A stretch of DNA of 64,000 nucleotides, from contig CM022375.1 in assembly GCA_011800155.1 (NCBI GenBank), forward strand, positions 682,001 to 746,000, given 5' to 3'. The position numbers and the translations under genes were made by a program. This stretch comes from Flammulina velutipes. Its lineage: Eukaryota > Basidiomycota > Agaricomycetes > Agaricales > Physalacriaceae. Every line of letters starts with the position of its first letter. Positions within the stretch are counted from its first letter, which is position 1. This document shows, one piece after another, positions 8,854 to 20,508 of the stretch. The notes beneath the pieces were generated by a model, which was given only the letters and a program-made list of their open reading frames with translations, did not search any database and was not told the DNA's origin.

Positions 8854-11689
8854 GTAGAGTATAAGTCACCTAACGGTTCATTTAGAAACTCGTCGGCACT
8901 CTCAGGTGTCCATTCGCTAGTTGCAAGAAGGTTCGACTTCAATTCCTGGACAGGAAATCGAGTATGCGGGGCTGGAAACGTTGTCTGTGGCATTGGTCTG
9001 CAGCTTGGACCAACTTGGTTCAAGCTGATATTTGTCTGGTCACTGTTACACGATGCTATAGATGATAAACGACCTATTTCTTCAACGTTCAAGCTGACAT
9101 GGTTCGATTCCATTCTTCCTGGCGGAGAAGATCTGCTCCCGGACGCCACAGTATTGTACTTGGGGCAGTTCCGGGAAATATGTCCAGGTTCGTGGCAGTT
9201 GAAGCATAAACCCTTCTCGGTATGCTCTGTCTTCTCCTTATCTGACAGTCGCTTACTCGAACGTTGACCTTCTGCAGACTTCGAACTTGAGGACCCAAGT
9301 TTCCCTTTACGGAAACCAGAGTTCTTCCACCTACGCACATGTTTCGGCGCATCACCACGAGCTTCTCTAAGCTCGTCGTTGAAGCTCTGCTTCACCGGGA
9401 TAGGAGATCTGTGGCGTTGATGACGCGGGACATTTCTGTATTTAGTTGACTCTATGTCGTTATTGGTTCGTCGTCCTTCACTGCGACGCTTGTGATCATA
9501 GTCTGATCGTCTTGCGGCATCAGCGCGTCGAAGCGCACCTTCTACGACTTCTGCAGCGGCAAGGATCTCGTCCCAGGAATGAACTTCCTCGGAGAATCCT
9601 TGCAGCATTAGCTGGTGAGTAATATCACCATTAAGTCCCTTCCAGAACTTGACGGTTTTCGTCCTATCAGACTCATCGCCAAGCATCTTATACAAGTTCT
9701 TCAGCTCGTGTGAGTACGGTCGCACTCGTCGACCGCCTTGACGGCAGTCATCGATCTGGCGTCGAAGACGCGCGCGGAAATCTCGGGGAAAGCAAAAATC
9801 CATCATAGCCTCGAAGAAAGTAGGTAAATCCCATTCTTCGTACTCACTACTAACAGTAGTGTCATAGAACTCACGTGCGGTGCCCTTAAGGAAACGGGAG
9901 ATGTGGTAAACATCCTGTTCCTTTATATCATCAAGAACTTCAACGTACGAGTCCGCTTCTTGCATGAAGCGGCTAAGTTTAGGTACGCTAGCCGTCCCGT
10001 CATACACCTCAGGATTGATGGGTTTGCTCATGCGAATAGAGCGTTTATCGTGACGCGAACAGCGCTTCTTGTGAGTGCTACGGGACCTGCAAGACTTCTT
10101 TGTCTTGCGGGATGATTTGTGGCGGCGATGCTTGCCGTGACGATGTTTTCCCGAGCTGCTCGAGCTAGAGCTGGAACTCGAATCGGAATCGGAATCGTTA
10201 GACGAATCCTCGGACGACGAGCTGGAGCCAGACTCAGATGGCGAATACTCAGATGAGGAGGAGGAGGATGAAGAATCGGACGGTGAAGTACCACGTCTCG
10301 ACCTCCGTTTGCCCTTCCGGCCCAATCTCTCAAGCTCCTTTCGGAGGTAAGCATCCGTACCAAACTGGTGAGTCGGTGCCGCCGGATCCAAAGATCTTTG
10401 TCTCATTGGGTTTGCAGCAGGACTTCCTTTCTTGGAAGTAGGTGCAACAACCTCTGACGTCTTCTTGGCCTTCGAAGACGACCTCTTCTTAGACTTTTTA
10501 GTCTTCTTGGGAGCGCTAGCCGGCTCCGTCGTTGGAGTAATGGAACCACGAGCGGTAGATTTATCAATCTCCGGTGTGGCGTAACTCACGGATTTCGTCT
10601 TTTCGTGGGAGCTACCCTTTGAATTAGATGATCCTTTGCCCCAATTAGCAACAACGTTCTCATATAATGCGCTCTGAACGTCTGGGTTGATTAGTTCTTT
10701 ACGGAACTGTTCATATTGATCCAAGGCCTGTTTTTGGGCAACAGGATCAAGTTCCTCATCATCGATCCCGGGAATACCACGTCCCCGGAACTCGACGGTC
10801 TTTCCTTTCGCGAAGGTAGATGGTCCAGGACGAGCATAGCCCTCGTCCTCTTCATCCGTAACGTCTTCAATGGTTACTTTGCGTTGGGTGCGGATTTCTT
10901 TCTCACGCTCCTTCTGCTTATTGATCGTAGCAATAAGTTCTTCCTCTGGCGGGAAGTCGTCCTCATATGGACTATCAGGATCAGCATAATAGCTTTCGTC
11001 ATCAGACGGTTGAGAACCGTCGTCCTCAACCTCCGAATTACTATACGGAATGAAAGATCTTCTATTCTCTTCTAAGTCTGATGCGATCTGATTCGCGAAC
11101 TCTTCAGCAGAGTTCGTTACACTGGTGACACTCTCATGGAGTACACGCAGCCGTTCTGCCCATTCTCGCACACTATGTGAGACGGGAGACGCGACGTGAC
11201 CGCCACGGTCAACGTCAACGTCGCCACCCTCTACTGGGGTAAAATGGCTCTCAGGCCGTACATCCTCTAGCGGACAGTCTTCACGGGGTCACCAGATCCC
11301 GAAGGAACATGGTCATCCCCGCTGCCATCAGCTCTCTTCGAGGCTGGAAAATGGTCACTGGTCGCCACGCTATGACGACGCAGACGAGCAGTGCCAGATG
11401 ACCGCGAACCACTCCCAACGGAGACGGAACGCGGCCGAGAAACTGATGGAACATTAGCATCAATGATGGGAACGGAAGACTCACCTTGCGGAACTGTGGC
11501 GTCTTGAGCACTCGCAGTCCGGTCAGTTCTGCCGCGCGTAGCGCGGAGATTGTAGCGGGTAGAGGACATGATGATGAGATGGCGGGTGGTGGTTTCGAAA
11601 TGGGTGGTTGGTTGGTTTGGTTGAGTCGAAAAAATGGTGGCGGGACAACGTCGAGGTCGGGTCCGGTTGATCAGACCGGGTGCGTCCAA
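8745..11689 (-). pseudogene. Gypsy gag (capsid and zinc knuckle), frameshifted
   Basis: The body (11270-8745) is one open frame. It begins with an acidic Ser-rich stretch, has a very Ser-rich low-complexity region, then a capsid-like domain (MSKPINPEVYDG.. to ..AAAEVVEGALRR) and a CCHC zinc knuckle CFNCHEPGHISRNC typical of nucleocapsid. Capsid packages the element RNA and the knuckle binds it. A candidate N-terminus lies in a different frame: MSSTRYNLRATRGRTD (ATG at about 11570) to a stop at 11267. The two frames overlap for about 25 nt near 11265-11290, so a one-base slip would join them. At the 3' end the body runs into a stop at 8745, while the linker frame takes over near 8850. These could be mutations or programmed shifts. 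Confidence 0.8.
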
Positions 11690-11744
11690 AGAGCGAGTCG
11701 CGCCGAAAGCGAGTTAAAAACGAGTCGAATCGGAGGTCAAAATA

Positions 11745-11971
11745 TGTGACGGTAGTACGAAGAGCACCGGCACACGGCGGTTCAGACTAGAGATGACCTG
11801 GGGTAAGACACGTTGTTTAGAGTAGTCTAATCCTTCTAGTACGTACGTAGGTCTGTTTAAATAGTAAAGTCTGTAACGAAGAACATAGGAATAATCAAGA
11901 TGGTAACTAAATATCTAGAGGAGAGAAAGCCGGGCCGAAGATAATCAAGATACGGTGATGAACTCGTTACA
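11745..11971 (-). repeat. 5' LTR of the Gypsy element
   Basis: 227 bp, TGTGAC..GTTACA, paired with 1715-1941. It would carry the promoter for the minus-strand transcript. The target duplication CTCAG follows at 11972-11976. Confidence 0.95.
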
Positions 11972-11985
11972 CTCAGTGACTCAGA

Positions 11986-13431
11986 TCAGCAAGTTCACAA
12001 ATGTCTAAACGGTCTAAAATGGTATAATATATATTATACCATATATATTATACCATTTAGACCGATTTAGACCACTTTTCCCCGTCTAATTCGGTCTAAT
12101 CTTACACTAGACCCCGATAATTTTACACTTCGCAGGTCTAAATTTATAGCGCAATTAGACCCATCGTATACCACCTTTAGACCCGTCATATACACCTGTA
12201 CAAGCCCTAATTTTATACATTTCTATACAGTTTGCTGCAGTTTCAGACCAGGATCCAGGGAAATCAGGTATATTCATACTCTACAACAGCTGGTAACTAC
12301 ATTCTACAGTACCATCACCCGAATATAGCCTCAAGTCGTCAACTGTATACTCTTATGGGCCGGAAGGGTTTGGACTGGCAAATGGTCAGCCCATTTGGCG
12401 TACACGGGTGCGGCACTCACTGCGTCAAGCCATGCAAGGACTGCCATCCCATAAAAGTAGTCATCGCCATCGGGCATGGCCGTAGATGCCTCATGACGGT
12501 GGGGGTTGTTTCCGTGGTACGATGGAATCTTGATGTTGATACGGAAAGCGAAGGATATCTAGAAGAGGGTGAATGATAGGTTAAGGATGTAAGACTGCCA
12601 CATACAGTAGTCCATATCCAAGGTAAAAGCCGTCTTGGGTCGTATTGGCGAGTCGTGCTGTATCGTTCATGGGTTTGCATCGTCCTAGCCATTGTGTTGC
12701 ACCGTAAAGTCATCGTGTTATGATATATCGTCAAGGTATTGGATCTTTTTGCCCAGTCGTCAGGCTATTAACACTGGTCGAAGGTGTATCCAGATCTTTA
12801 GGTCGTGCCGTCCTAGCGTAGGTACCACAGGTAGATCAGAGACGTTCAGCAAAAGAGTACCCTAGAGTCTCGAGATCGTGGGAGTAGTCGATGGTGCAGA
12901 GCAGACGAAAGACCAGAGCTGATGCATGATGGAAGACGGAAGGAAAGAAACAAAAAAAAGTCCAACGTACTTCAACAAGTACAAATAGCTGAGTCAGACA
13001 ACAAGTGGCGCATCATTGAACGTGCAACTACTGAGTCCATGTATCACACAACTGAGTTATAAAGGCTATTACTGTGCTATCTGTTTCCTTCAGTGCTAGG
13101 AGGGGTGCCGACAAATTGCCACTCCAGTCAGAGAGTGCCAGTGGGATTTCCTTGATTTTTTCTGCCTGATGTCCTTCCTTCATCACTACTATCACTCGCT
13201 GATACCGGATTACATCAAAATTCTGAGGAATCTAGTCACAGTGGATGCATAATAGCCAGTACAATATTGTATATGGCACGTCTAATTGGTGGTCTAAAGC
13301 GGGTCTAAATGATGATCTAAAGTGGGTCTAAACCGCAGGAACCATATCTGTTATACCTTTTAGAGCCATTAGACCACTTTATACACCTTTAGACCACAAT
13401 ATACCTGCTTAGACATTTGTGAATTTGCTGA
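11986..13431. mobile_element. Non-autonomous TIR element A (TCTAAA/TAGACC subterminal repeats)
   Basis: A 1,446-bp element whose ends are inverted: left TCAGCAAGTTCACAAATG, right the complement with one change (CATTTGTGAATTTGCTGA). The base before is A and the base after is T. Both ends are filled with many copies of TCTAAA / TAGACC and short palindromic TATAATATATATTATA, on opposite strands at the two ends. The middle (about 12190-13250) has no convincing ORF. It starts 10 bp beyond the Gypsy target duplication. Confidence 0.8.
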
Positions 13432-13588
13432 TTGGCATAAAAAGATGTGATCGACCCAAATTAGCAGATCCGGCCAACATTTTTGCAAAGAGCAATAATA
13501 ACTCAGTCATCCTTAATATTATCGCAGCTACAGCTTTATTCTGCAACATAGTGGACTGTAACTACTAACTACAGACCAGATAGTGTAC

Positions 13589-14125
13589 CTAATCGGAAGT
13601 CAGATCATACGTCTCTACATAGCGGATGGTCTTCGTCCACTGGACTTCCCTGTCCTTTCTGACGTTGGGGTTCTCGAGGATGATGACTGGTGTGCGAGAA
13701 GTCAGGGGAGGGAGAGGCCCTTGTAAAGCTCCAGGAAGGCGGGATTCTGGGGAGGCCGAGGGAACTGGAGGCGCTTGAACCGGGAGCACCAAGGTGGTCT
13801 GAGATGTTCCAGGATAAGAGGGCACGTCTGATTGACGGCTGGGTCCAAAATCCTTATACACGTTCCGGCGTACGTAGGCCCTACGTCGAACCGGAGACTT
13901 ATGGATGATGGGCGGCGGTAGATCCTTGTGGGCGCTTGAGGTACCTGGTGAATGTTGCATGGCATCAGATAAAAGTGAATAAGAATCCAGAAAGAAAGGA
14001 CTCACCTGCGGCAGCAGTGACGGCAATTTCTGTAGCGGCGGAAGTAGCGAGTGAGGGAATGACACCCGGGGGAACGACGTCCGAGGAACTAGAGGAACGG
14101 CGACCGGCAGCGTTTGAGATAGTAG
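13589..14125 (-). CDS. hypothetical protein, 3' exons only
   Basis: Two exons on the minus strand can be followed: 14006-14125 (Ser/Ala-rich; its upstream boundary looks like a CCTCCTACAG acceptor) and 13589-13944, joined across a 61-bp intron (13945-14005, GTGAGT..TTCACCAG). The encoded segment is rich in Pro, Ser and Arg, with PPPIIHKSPVRRRAYVRR and a conserved-looking end (WTKTIRYVETYDLTSD). I do not recognise a domain. The 5' part of the gene is not identifiable, so it may be a broken host gene flanked by element A. Confidence 0.35.
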   Translation of the reverse strand, partial: LLSQTLPVAVPLVPRTSFPRVSFPHSLLPPLQKLPSLLPQVSPFFLDSYSLLSDAMQHSPGTSSAHKDLPPPIIHKSPVRRRAYVRRNVYKDFGPSRQSDVPSYPGTSQTTLVLPVQAPPVPSASPESRLPGALQGPLPPLTSRTPVIILENPNVRKDREVQWTKTIRYVETYDLTSD

Positions 14126-15045
14126 CTGTAGGAGGGGGACGAGAGTGAGTCTGTATGAGTTAGGATGTGAGTAAACACTTCAATTAAGATCTATAATCTC
14201 GCCTTTGAATGAATGGGATGGTGGGGTATGAAGACACCTAGAAATTGGCGCTTGGGCCCACGCGTCTGAGAGCGTGTTAAACATCTCTCAGAACCAGAGG
14301 AATTCCTGGAACGCATAGTGTGGGGCCCGAGAATGAAAGGCAAACGAACGAAAGGTAAACGGCAGGCTTCCACGTGTACGGCCTTCCGTGAGAGAGCTCC
14401 CGCAGCGTGAACAATTCTCACGGCAGGTAGACCTACGGCCCGTTTTCCGGTATCCGCGTGGATTAGCTCTACGCCAGCGGATCCTTGGTGGGATAGACTA
14501 CCGACTCGCATGGAGAATAATTCACAGAGAGGTACGTCGCCTTTTGATAGGATGTCTCCTAGGCTGACAATCAGCTCAGAAACATCGTCTATTTATTTGG
14601 AGGCCTCGCGCCATACGCAGCGACATCGTCCGTACCGACGACTCATCGGTATACCTACACCGCCGGTGCGCAACCTACCATAATCTCCTATTTTGATTAT
14701 TAACTCTGACAAAGGCTGGCGTCTATCTCATTCCATTCAGCGTCCGGGACACCACCCAACGCTCTCACAGACGGCCGTACTGCGACGCAACCCCGGGGGG
14801 TTATTACCCGCATCTCACGGCGAAGGTGCATGTATCAACACACACAGACAGTGAGCACCTAGCAGTGAGTTCACAGGAGCTTAGGATGACATGGGCCTGC
14901 TGTGAGTCACGGTCTTTTCCTCCCCTAAAACAACTCCTCATCTCCTTCCCCAGACTTCGTATGAAAGCTATAATATCTCTCACATTGACGCCTCCTCAAA
15001 CTTGCCGACCCGGTACGTCATTCCCCTCTTGGGCCGTTCACTGTA
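14126..15045. other. no gene seen
   Basis: About 0.9 kb without a convincing ORF, RNA gene or repeat. A 106-aa minus-strand frame at 14191-14511 has no recognisable features and is probably chance. Confidence 0.5.
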
Positions 15046-15131
15046 CTATCTTGAGAAGGGATGTGCAACAGGACCGGAAGTGCAACAAATCAGTTTGATC
15101 ACTCTTTTCTGGCTCAACGCGGTCACCTAGC
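15046..15131 (+). repeat. Fot1-type left end, also present inverted at 20243-20328
   Basis: The first 86 bp of the element recur in inverted orientation at 20243-20328 with few changes, a longer match than the 27-bp TIR shared with 19590-19619. The inverted copy is also followed by TA (20329-20330). Either a second, truncated element lies in reverse orientation or 20328 is an alternative outer end. Confidence 0.8.
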
Positions 15132-15576
15132 GTCCAGATTTTTTAATCCATGATAGTTTGGGTTCTTTATTCAAGTACGCGCAGCTCAGTTCTATTCAAT
15201 ATCGAGCTCGTTATATTCAGGATTTACGAACATTTGTTGCACTGCTCCTCTGAGCAGATAAATCCAGTTCCACCATTTACCCCGTTAGTGAAAAGGTTTG
15301 AAAGTTGGCTACAGTGTTTGTAATAGATAATAAACTGCCCCTCGAAGAAAAATCTAAGGCTCCGCGCCCTAAATCAAAGTAGAATGCATCTGAAGGACGC
15401 GACGTGCAACGCGAGCGTGACAGAATGAATTCAAACTCCGCTGATCCCTCTGATCCGTTCGGCCTCATTGCCAACGCGACTTCGTTCCACTCCACGAGCA
15501 CCTCACAACGAAACTACGGTGGAAGGGCGCACATTCTACTCAATAACATCTATTATCACTATTCTACAACTCTGAA

Positions 15577-17940
15577 ATGGCCCGCACAAAAGTTTACCGC
15601 CAGAAAGGCAAGAAAGCCGATGAGAAGGAGGCGAAAATCCAAGTAGCTGTTGGAGGCTTGGATTCTGGCATATATCGGACGGCGCGCGCAGCTGCAAAAG
15701 ATCTGGGCATTCCAAAGCAATTTACAACCATCTGGAGGCGCTACAGGAGGAGGACGAGAGAACGACGAGAAGCACATCGCAACCAGATGCTGCTTACCGC
15801 TGCCCAAGACCGTGTTCTGAAGGGTTGGATGGTGTGGCTGGCCACGACCGGTAATCCAATGTCTCGGGAAACGATGACGCCGAAGGTTTTTGAGTTGTGT
15901 GGGAGGGAACCATCGAGGAAGTGGTGCGAACGTTGGCTTGCGCGGAATCTGGATTTGAAGTTGGGAAAGCCTACCGGTCTGGATCCAAAGCGCGCTAAGG
16001 CTTTCAACAAAACAACGGTGAATGCCCATTTCAAGCTGTTCAACTGGGTCGTCAATGTTTCCGAAATCCCGATACAGAACACACACAACTTAGATGAGAT
16101 CGGAATCTCCTTAGGTGGTGGACGGAATGGAAACGCACAGGAGTTTTTCTTCTGGGATGATGACAAGACACGTTACCGCCTGCAAAGTGATGACTTGGAG
16201 CTGGTGACGGTCCTTGAGACTGTATGTGCGGATGGTACAGCTCCAGTCAAACCATGCTTCGTATTTCAAGGCAAACTATTCTGCTCGGAGTGGGCTGACG
16301 ACGACGACGAAATATTGTATGTTAAAGCTAGCCCGTAGATTGATTTATTCTTATATCTCTTAGATTGGCAACAACCGACAGCGGTTGGACAAACGATACC
16401 ATTTGCGCGGAATGGTTCAAACACAACTTCATTCCTCAAGCCCGGAAGCAAAGTGACCCGGAAAAGCCTATCCTCCTTATGCTCGACGGCCACGGCTCTC
16501 ACGCCACCCCCGAAATGATTGAGCTAGCCCTCGACAACGACATTATCCTTTTCCAACTTCCGCCACATACGACACATCGCCTCCAGCCCTGCGACGTCGG
16601 TGCTTTTGGCCCACTCAAAACCTGGTGGTACAAAAGCTGCCAGTCCTATCTCGGGCGTAATGGAATATCTTTGCCTGCGCGTGATGTTGTTGGCGTGTAC
16701 GTGGGAGCACGGAAGGAGGCATTCAAGGCTGAAACAATCAAGGCTGCCTGGAGAAAGGCTGGCATAGATGTCGACGATCCCTCTGGACTTCCAAAATCAA
16801 ATAAAGGAGTCTTCAAACCTTCCGACTTCAAAACTAGTGTTTCTAGCTCAACCACTCTCGACCTACCGGATGGATATATCCCCGACAACACTTACTTAAC
16901 GGATGACGACTCGGAGAACTCAGAGGATGACGAGACGAGCTCTGACTCAGAGTCTGAGTACAATGATTCGGATGCTGGCGACATCTATCCCGCCATACTC
17001 TTTCCCATTCCTAATCCATATCAGACAGACTCTGACGACGACGACGACTATAGCCCTCCTACTACTGGGATCCCACCTGTTGCGTTGATAGAGGAGGACC
17101 TTCCGGGGATAGATCCCAATGAGCCTCCGTCAGCAGATCTCGTTGCGCGCCTCGCGATGCTGGTCGACATTTACCGGCGGAAATATGAAGAAATAAAAGC
17201 GGTGAATAGAGAAACGGAGGAACATCTGGAGGACTCTGAGGCGCAACGGAAATTGGGGGCATTACATATTAGGGACTTGCAGTTGCAGCTGAACGCAAAA
17301 AAGAAGCGAAAGAAGGATGGAAATGACCGTGCCGTGGTTGTTGGTTCACGTATCATATCCACTATTGAGCTGAGGGATACATCACAGAAGCAGAAGGAAG
17401 TTAAAGAAATACGTCAACAGGAGAAGGATGTACGAGTGCAGCAGCGGCAGGATACGGCGGCACATGTCCGTGCTTTCCGTGCAGCTGGAACAGCCAACGT
17501 TTCATTCGAAGGAACTTGGTCAGTGTTGAAGGTTCTTGACCTTAGGAACCTGGCCTGGTGCCTTGGGCTCTCGGAGGAGGGTACCAAGCCAGTTCTCCTT
17601 GCCCGCGTCAGAGCTTACTTTGACTCTCATCCAGATCTACAGACCGACAAACGCTTTGCATCATTATTCAATCGTGCTTCCAAGCGGCCAGCTCCAGACG
17701 ACGACTCAGAAAATGTTCAGCTCATCAATCCATCTCTCCGACTGGCCCAACATCGACACGGAAATCTTGCAGATGCTACTAACACCTATCAAGTCCACCA
17801 CAATCATGTAAACAGAATAGATCGATCCTTTCAGCCTCCATACAACACTCTATCATATCAGTATCTGATTCATTTACAGCCTCCTCTATATGCAGCAGGC
17901 TGGCCCGTCTCATCAGTAAGTTCACACGTGCATGGTTGAG
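15577..17940 (+). CDS. Fot1/pogo-type DD35D transposase
   Basis: Exon 1 (15577-16316) and exon 2 (from 16364) join across a 47-bp intron (GTATGT..CTCTTAG) in frame. The N-terminus is basic and followed by helix-turn-helix regions of the Psq/CENP-B type, which bind the element ends. Catalytic residues: Asp in HNLDEIGISLG, Asp in LLMLDGHGSH, and Asp in LQPCDVGAFGPLK 35 residues later, giving the DD35D spacing of Fot1-like transposases. The C-terminal third is acidic, then coiled-coil (Lys/Glu/Gln-rich), then a SAP-like helix pair (LKVLDLRNLAWCLGLSEEG). Element B starts at 17914, a few codons before the natural stop, so the tail past Gly-Trp-Pro-Val-Ser is foreign. The catalytic core is intact, so it may be functional. 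Confidence 0.88.
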
Positions 17941-19208
17941 CATGGCTGAGCGTGGTGCCACGTCAACCACGTCAACCATGCAGCCACGTCTGAGCGTGGC
18001 ACCATGATGGACCTGCATAAAACCATGCAGATAAACAGTCAAGCTCATTTATGGGCCATACGCGAGCCACGCTCAGCCATACATGCAGCCATGCTCAGCC
18101 ATGCACGCAGCCACGCTCTACCATGCACCACCACGCACCCGTCATTTTGGCGCTGCTCCCGCCGCCGCCGCTATCGTCGTCGTCGCTCAATTGTCGCGCA
18201 AATAAAACAATAAAATAAAAGATGCATTGCATGTAACTACAACAAGGACTAAGCATTTAAACCCCGCGACCGAGCCATCGACACCACCCCCACCCAAAGA
18301 TTCGACCCAACACGTTCAGTAAGCTGTATCAACACTATCTGCAAAAGAAGTTAGAAAGACGACCTCGTTGGGAGTTGGAACACGCACATTGCAATTCCTG
18401 CAGCCTGACACCGCGCCACAGTCATCCTTCACCCCGTCGCTTGCTTGGCTTGGCGGTCGTTCATCTCCGTTCGTTCGTCCAGGTCGTCCATCTGTGCGTC
18501 TATCCGTTCGTCCAGGTCGACCATGTTGTCCATCGTCGTTGTCTTCGCCATTTTGTGCCGTCGTCGCCAATTTGTGTTGTCGTCGTCGTCGTTTCGTGTC
18601 GTCGTCGTCGTTTCGTGGCGTCGTCGTCGTTTGCCCCGTCGTGTCGATTCGAAGCCAGCAGCCGAGTTCCTTAGTTCGTTGGACCAAGCCAAGTGTAGTT
18701 GTTCGTGTTTTGTCGCGCCGTAAGTCACAGAGAGTCGGGTATCGTCGTATCGCAAGGCGTCAGCGTCGCAAGTGATGGGCGAAAGGACAGAAGCGGAGTC
18801 TGAAAAATTTGCTGATGGCCCATATGCGTCCGTGCAGAGTGATATGCCGGAGGCAAATGGACTTCACCATTTTAAACGCAAGTCAAGCAAGGTCAAAGTA
18901 AATTTGGGACACGGAAACCTCAAGTTCTCTTTCCTGTGCTTTACAATTTACCAACAGAGTAGATATGTTTCTAATTCAAGAAATGTTCATTTATTAATGC
19001 TTCAAGCATGCATAGCGAATAAAATAAAGAACCAACAGAAGTAACAGCCACGCAGCCATGCTCAGCCATGCATTAAACGCGCGATGCGTGGCTGATCCGT
19101 CAAGGTATGGCGGATCAGGACCGTATGGCTGGGCATGGCTGCATGGCACGCGTGGCTTCAGGGTAACAGCCATGCTCCCACGCTGCCATACAGGTGTGAA
19201 CTTACTGA
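17914..19208. mobile_element. Non-autonomous TIR element B (CAGCCATG subterminal repeats)
   Basis: 1,295 bp; left end TCAGTAAGTTCACACG, right end the complement, with A before and T after. Subterminal zones carry many copies of GAGCATGGCTGAGCGTGG / CAGCCATGCTCAGCCATG. The middle contains a GTC-rich microsatellite (about 18530-18650), which explains apparent poly-Thr or poly-Asp frames on both strands. It is nested in the Fot1-type transposase gene. Confidence 0.78.
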
Positions 19209-19619
19209 TGCTCGTAGCCTAACACAGTATAATATCCCGAATGACTGGCCTTCATCTTATTATGATAGGCCACCTACTTATCCTTATAATAGCACTACAA
19301 ATATTCCATCATTTGAATTTTCTGGTTCGATTGCGGTTCCAGCACAATGTATTGCGAGCGTGAGCGTGGGCGTTCGAACTAAGTAAACGGCGCCGACATG
19401 CCGCATCACTGATCGATTGATCGTCACATCTTCGTCACCTGTTGCACTTGCCCGCCAAAACGACGAACATTGTTCTCCATTCACCAAAAAATCTGAACCT
19501 TTATCAGCCCATTCAATAAGTGTTCTGGACCTCAGAAATCAATTTTCAGACGGAACGGAAGGCGGGAAGGGGAGAAAAATGTATCTACATTATTTGTTGC
19601 ACATCCCGTCTCAAGATAG

Positions 19620-20061
19620 TAGTTCCTACTGATACCTGTTCTCTCTCGACAGTGCGTCAAGTTCAAGAGCCCCGAACGCGCCAGGTGACGTGCCCTCTGG
19701 CGTACTTATCGAAGGAACAGATGGGTGTACTTGAGCGCCCACTGGCCCCGGAGCTCCTCACCGTTCCCTAGGACCCCCGAGTGCTAGAGAACAGGGACAT
19801 CCAACACAGCATCCACGCCCGTCACACCCTGGCGGACGACTCTCTCACCTAGTCAACAGCGCTGTGGACCGGCACCAGTCGGTCACCTATGCGCGCGTCC
19901 TCCGTCATCTGCCGTCCCGACCCTACGGTGTTATCTCCAGAGCATGCCTCCCAGCCCTCGGACTTGAACTAGTAGCACAGAGGAGGAGATAGGGAGCCGC
20001 GTCCATCTTGAACTGGGGGTCCCACTACGGGGACCAGGACTAGGACGGAGCGATTAGAGAA
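19620..20061. other. unassigned spacer between transposon remnants
   Basis: About 0.45 kb, GC-rich, between the right end of the Fot1 element and the KDZ-like fragment. No ORF with recognisable motifs. Confidence 0.4.
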
Positions 20062-20244
20062 GAAGTTCTTCTCTTGCCTTCAGACTTTTCAGCTTCTGAT
20101 CGCGAAAAACTGGATCTAGCTCAGCTGGCCGCCGTTGAATTCCGCTTACGGGACGGGGAGGCCAACAAAGCTATTGTTGATCTTTGTGATACCATCTCTC
20201 ACAAAATGGCTATGCGCGATCACAAGAAAACTCACGCCCAAGGC
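20062..20244 (+). pseudogene. fragment resembling KDZ-family transposase
   Basis: 61 codons with no beginning: LPSDFSASDREKLDLAQLAA, then EFRLRDGEANKAIVDLCDTI and a Lys/His-rich end (MRDHKKTHAQG) before TAG. A Leu-rich helix followed by E..LR.GEA..A...L and a HxxG end is characteristic, from memory, of the C-terminal region of the KDZ (Kyakuja-Dileera-Zisupton) transposases abundant in Agaricomycetes. The inverted Fot1-type end begins right at its 3' end. Only this piece remains. Confidence 0.42.
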
Positions 20245-20328
20245 TAGGTGACCGCGTTGAGCCAGAAAAGAGTGATCAAACTGATTTGTTGCACTTCCGG
20301 TCCTGTTGCACATCCCGCTCTCAAGAGG
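20243..20328 (-). repeat. inverted copy of the Fot1-type left end
   Basis: Reverse complement of 15046-15131 with small differences, including GTGACCGCGTTGAGCC and GCACTTCCGGTCCTG. Followed by TA at 20329-20330. Confidence 0.85.
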
Positions 20329-20508
20329 TAAGCCCGATTCAGATCTTTGACACCCATATTCCAGGATTCCCACGACCCCGTCGTGAGAAACTTTCCCAAT
20401 ATATCGAACGGCAGCCTCAACGGCCATCGAGTCCATCATCAATGGATCATTCCTTCAATCTTGACCTGAACGACGACGGCGCGTTGAGAGCGAGCAAGCT
20501 TTTCGCGT

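Larger units (their letters stand above)
1715..11971 (-). mobile_element. Ty3/Gypsy LTR retrotransposon (chromodomain-type), with nested foldback element
   Basis: A 10.26-kb element bounded by two 227-bp LTRs and a 5-bp target duplication CTCAG (1710-1714 and 11972-11976). Coding order on the minus strand is gag, protease, reverse transcriptase, RNase H, integrase with a chromodomain-like tail; this order defines Ty3/Gypsy. The LTRs begin TGTGAC and end GTTACA. I see two differences between them (near 1782 and 1802), so insertion was recent. Despite this, the coding region is broken: gag uses three frames, TGA at 7009-7011 and TAA at 4693-4695 interrupt pol, and a 1.34-kb foldback element sits at 7330-8666. 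A purine-rich tract (about 1942-1955, read on the minus strand) lies inside the 3' LTR, as expected for second-strand priming. I could not assign the tRNA primer site. Confidence 0.95.
15046..19619 (+). mobile_element. Fot1/pogo-type DNA transposon
   Basis: A 4.57-kb element with terminal inverted repeats of about 27 bp (left TACTATCTTGAGAAGGGATG; right the complement with one mismatch, ending at 19619) between TA dinucleotides at 15044-15045 and 19620-19621, the target site of the Tc1/mariner/pogo superfamily. It encodes the DD35D transposase and contains element B (17914-19208) near the 3' end of that gene. The left end has the direct repeat GTGCAACA twice, a plausible transposase-binding site. 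Confidence 0.8.

Noticed and set aside
18316..18775. Long overlapping ORFs on both strands (Arg/Ser/Val or Thr/Asp-rich)
   Set aside because: They arise from a GTC-rich microsatellite inside element B.
19210..19386. Continuation of the Fot1-type transposase after element B (frame with DARSLTQYNIPNDW)
   Set aside because: With element B removed at A|T the transposase frame meets TAG at once; the open stretch is in another frame.
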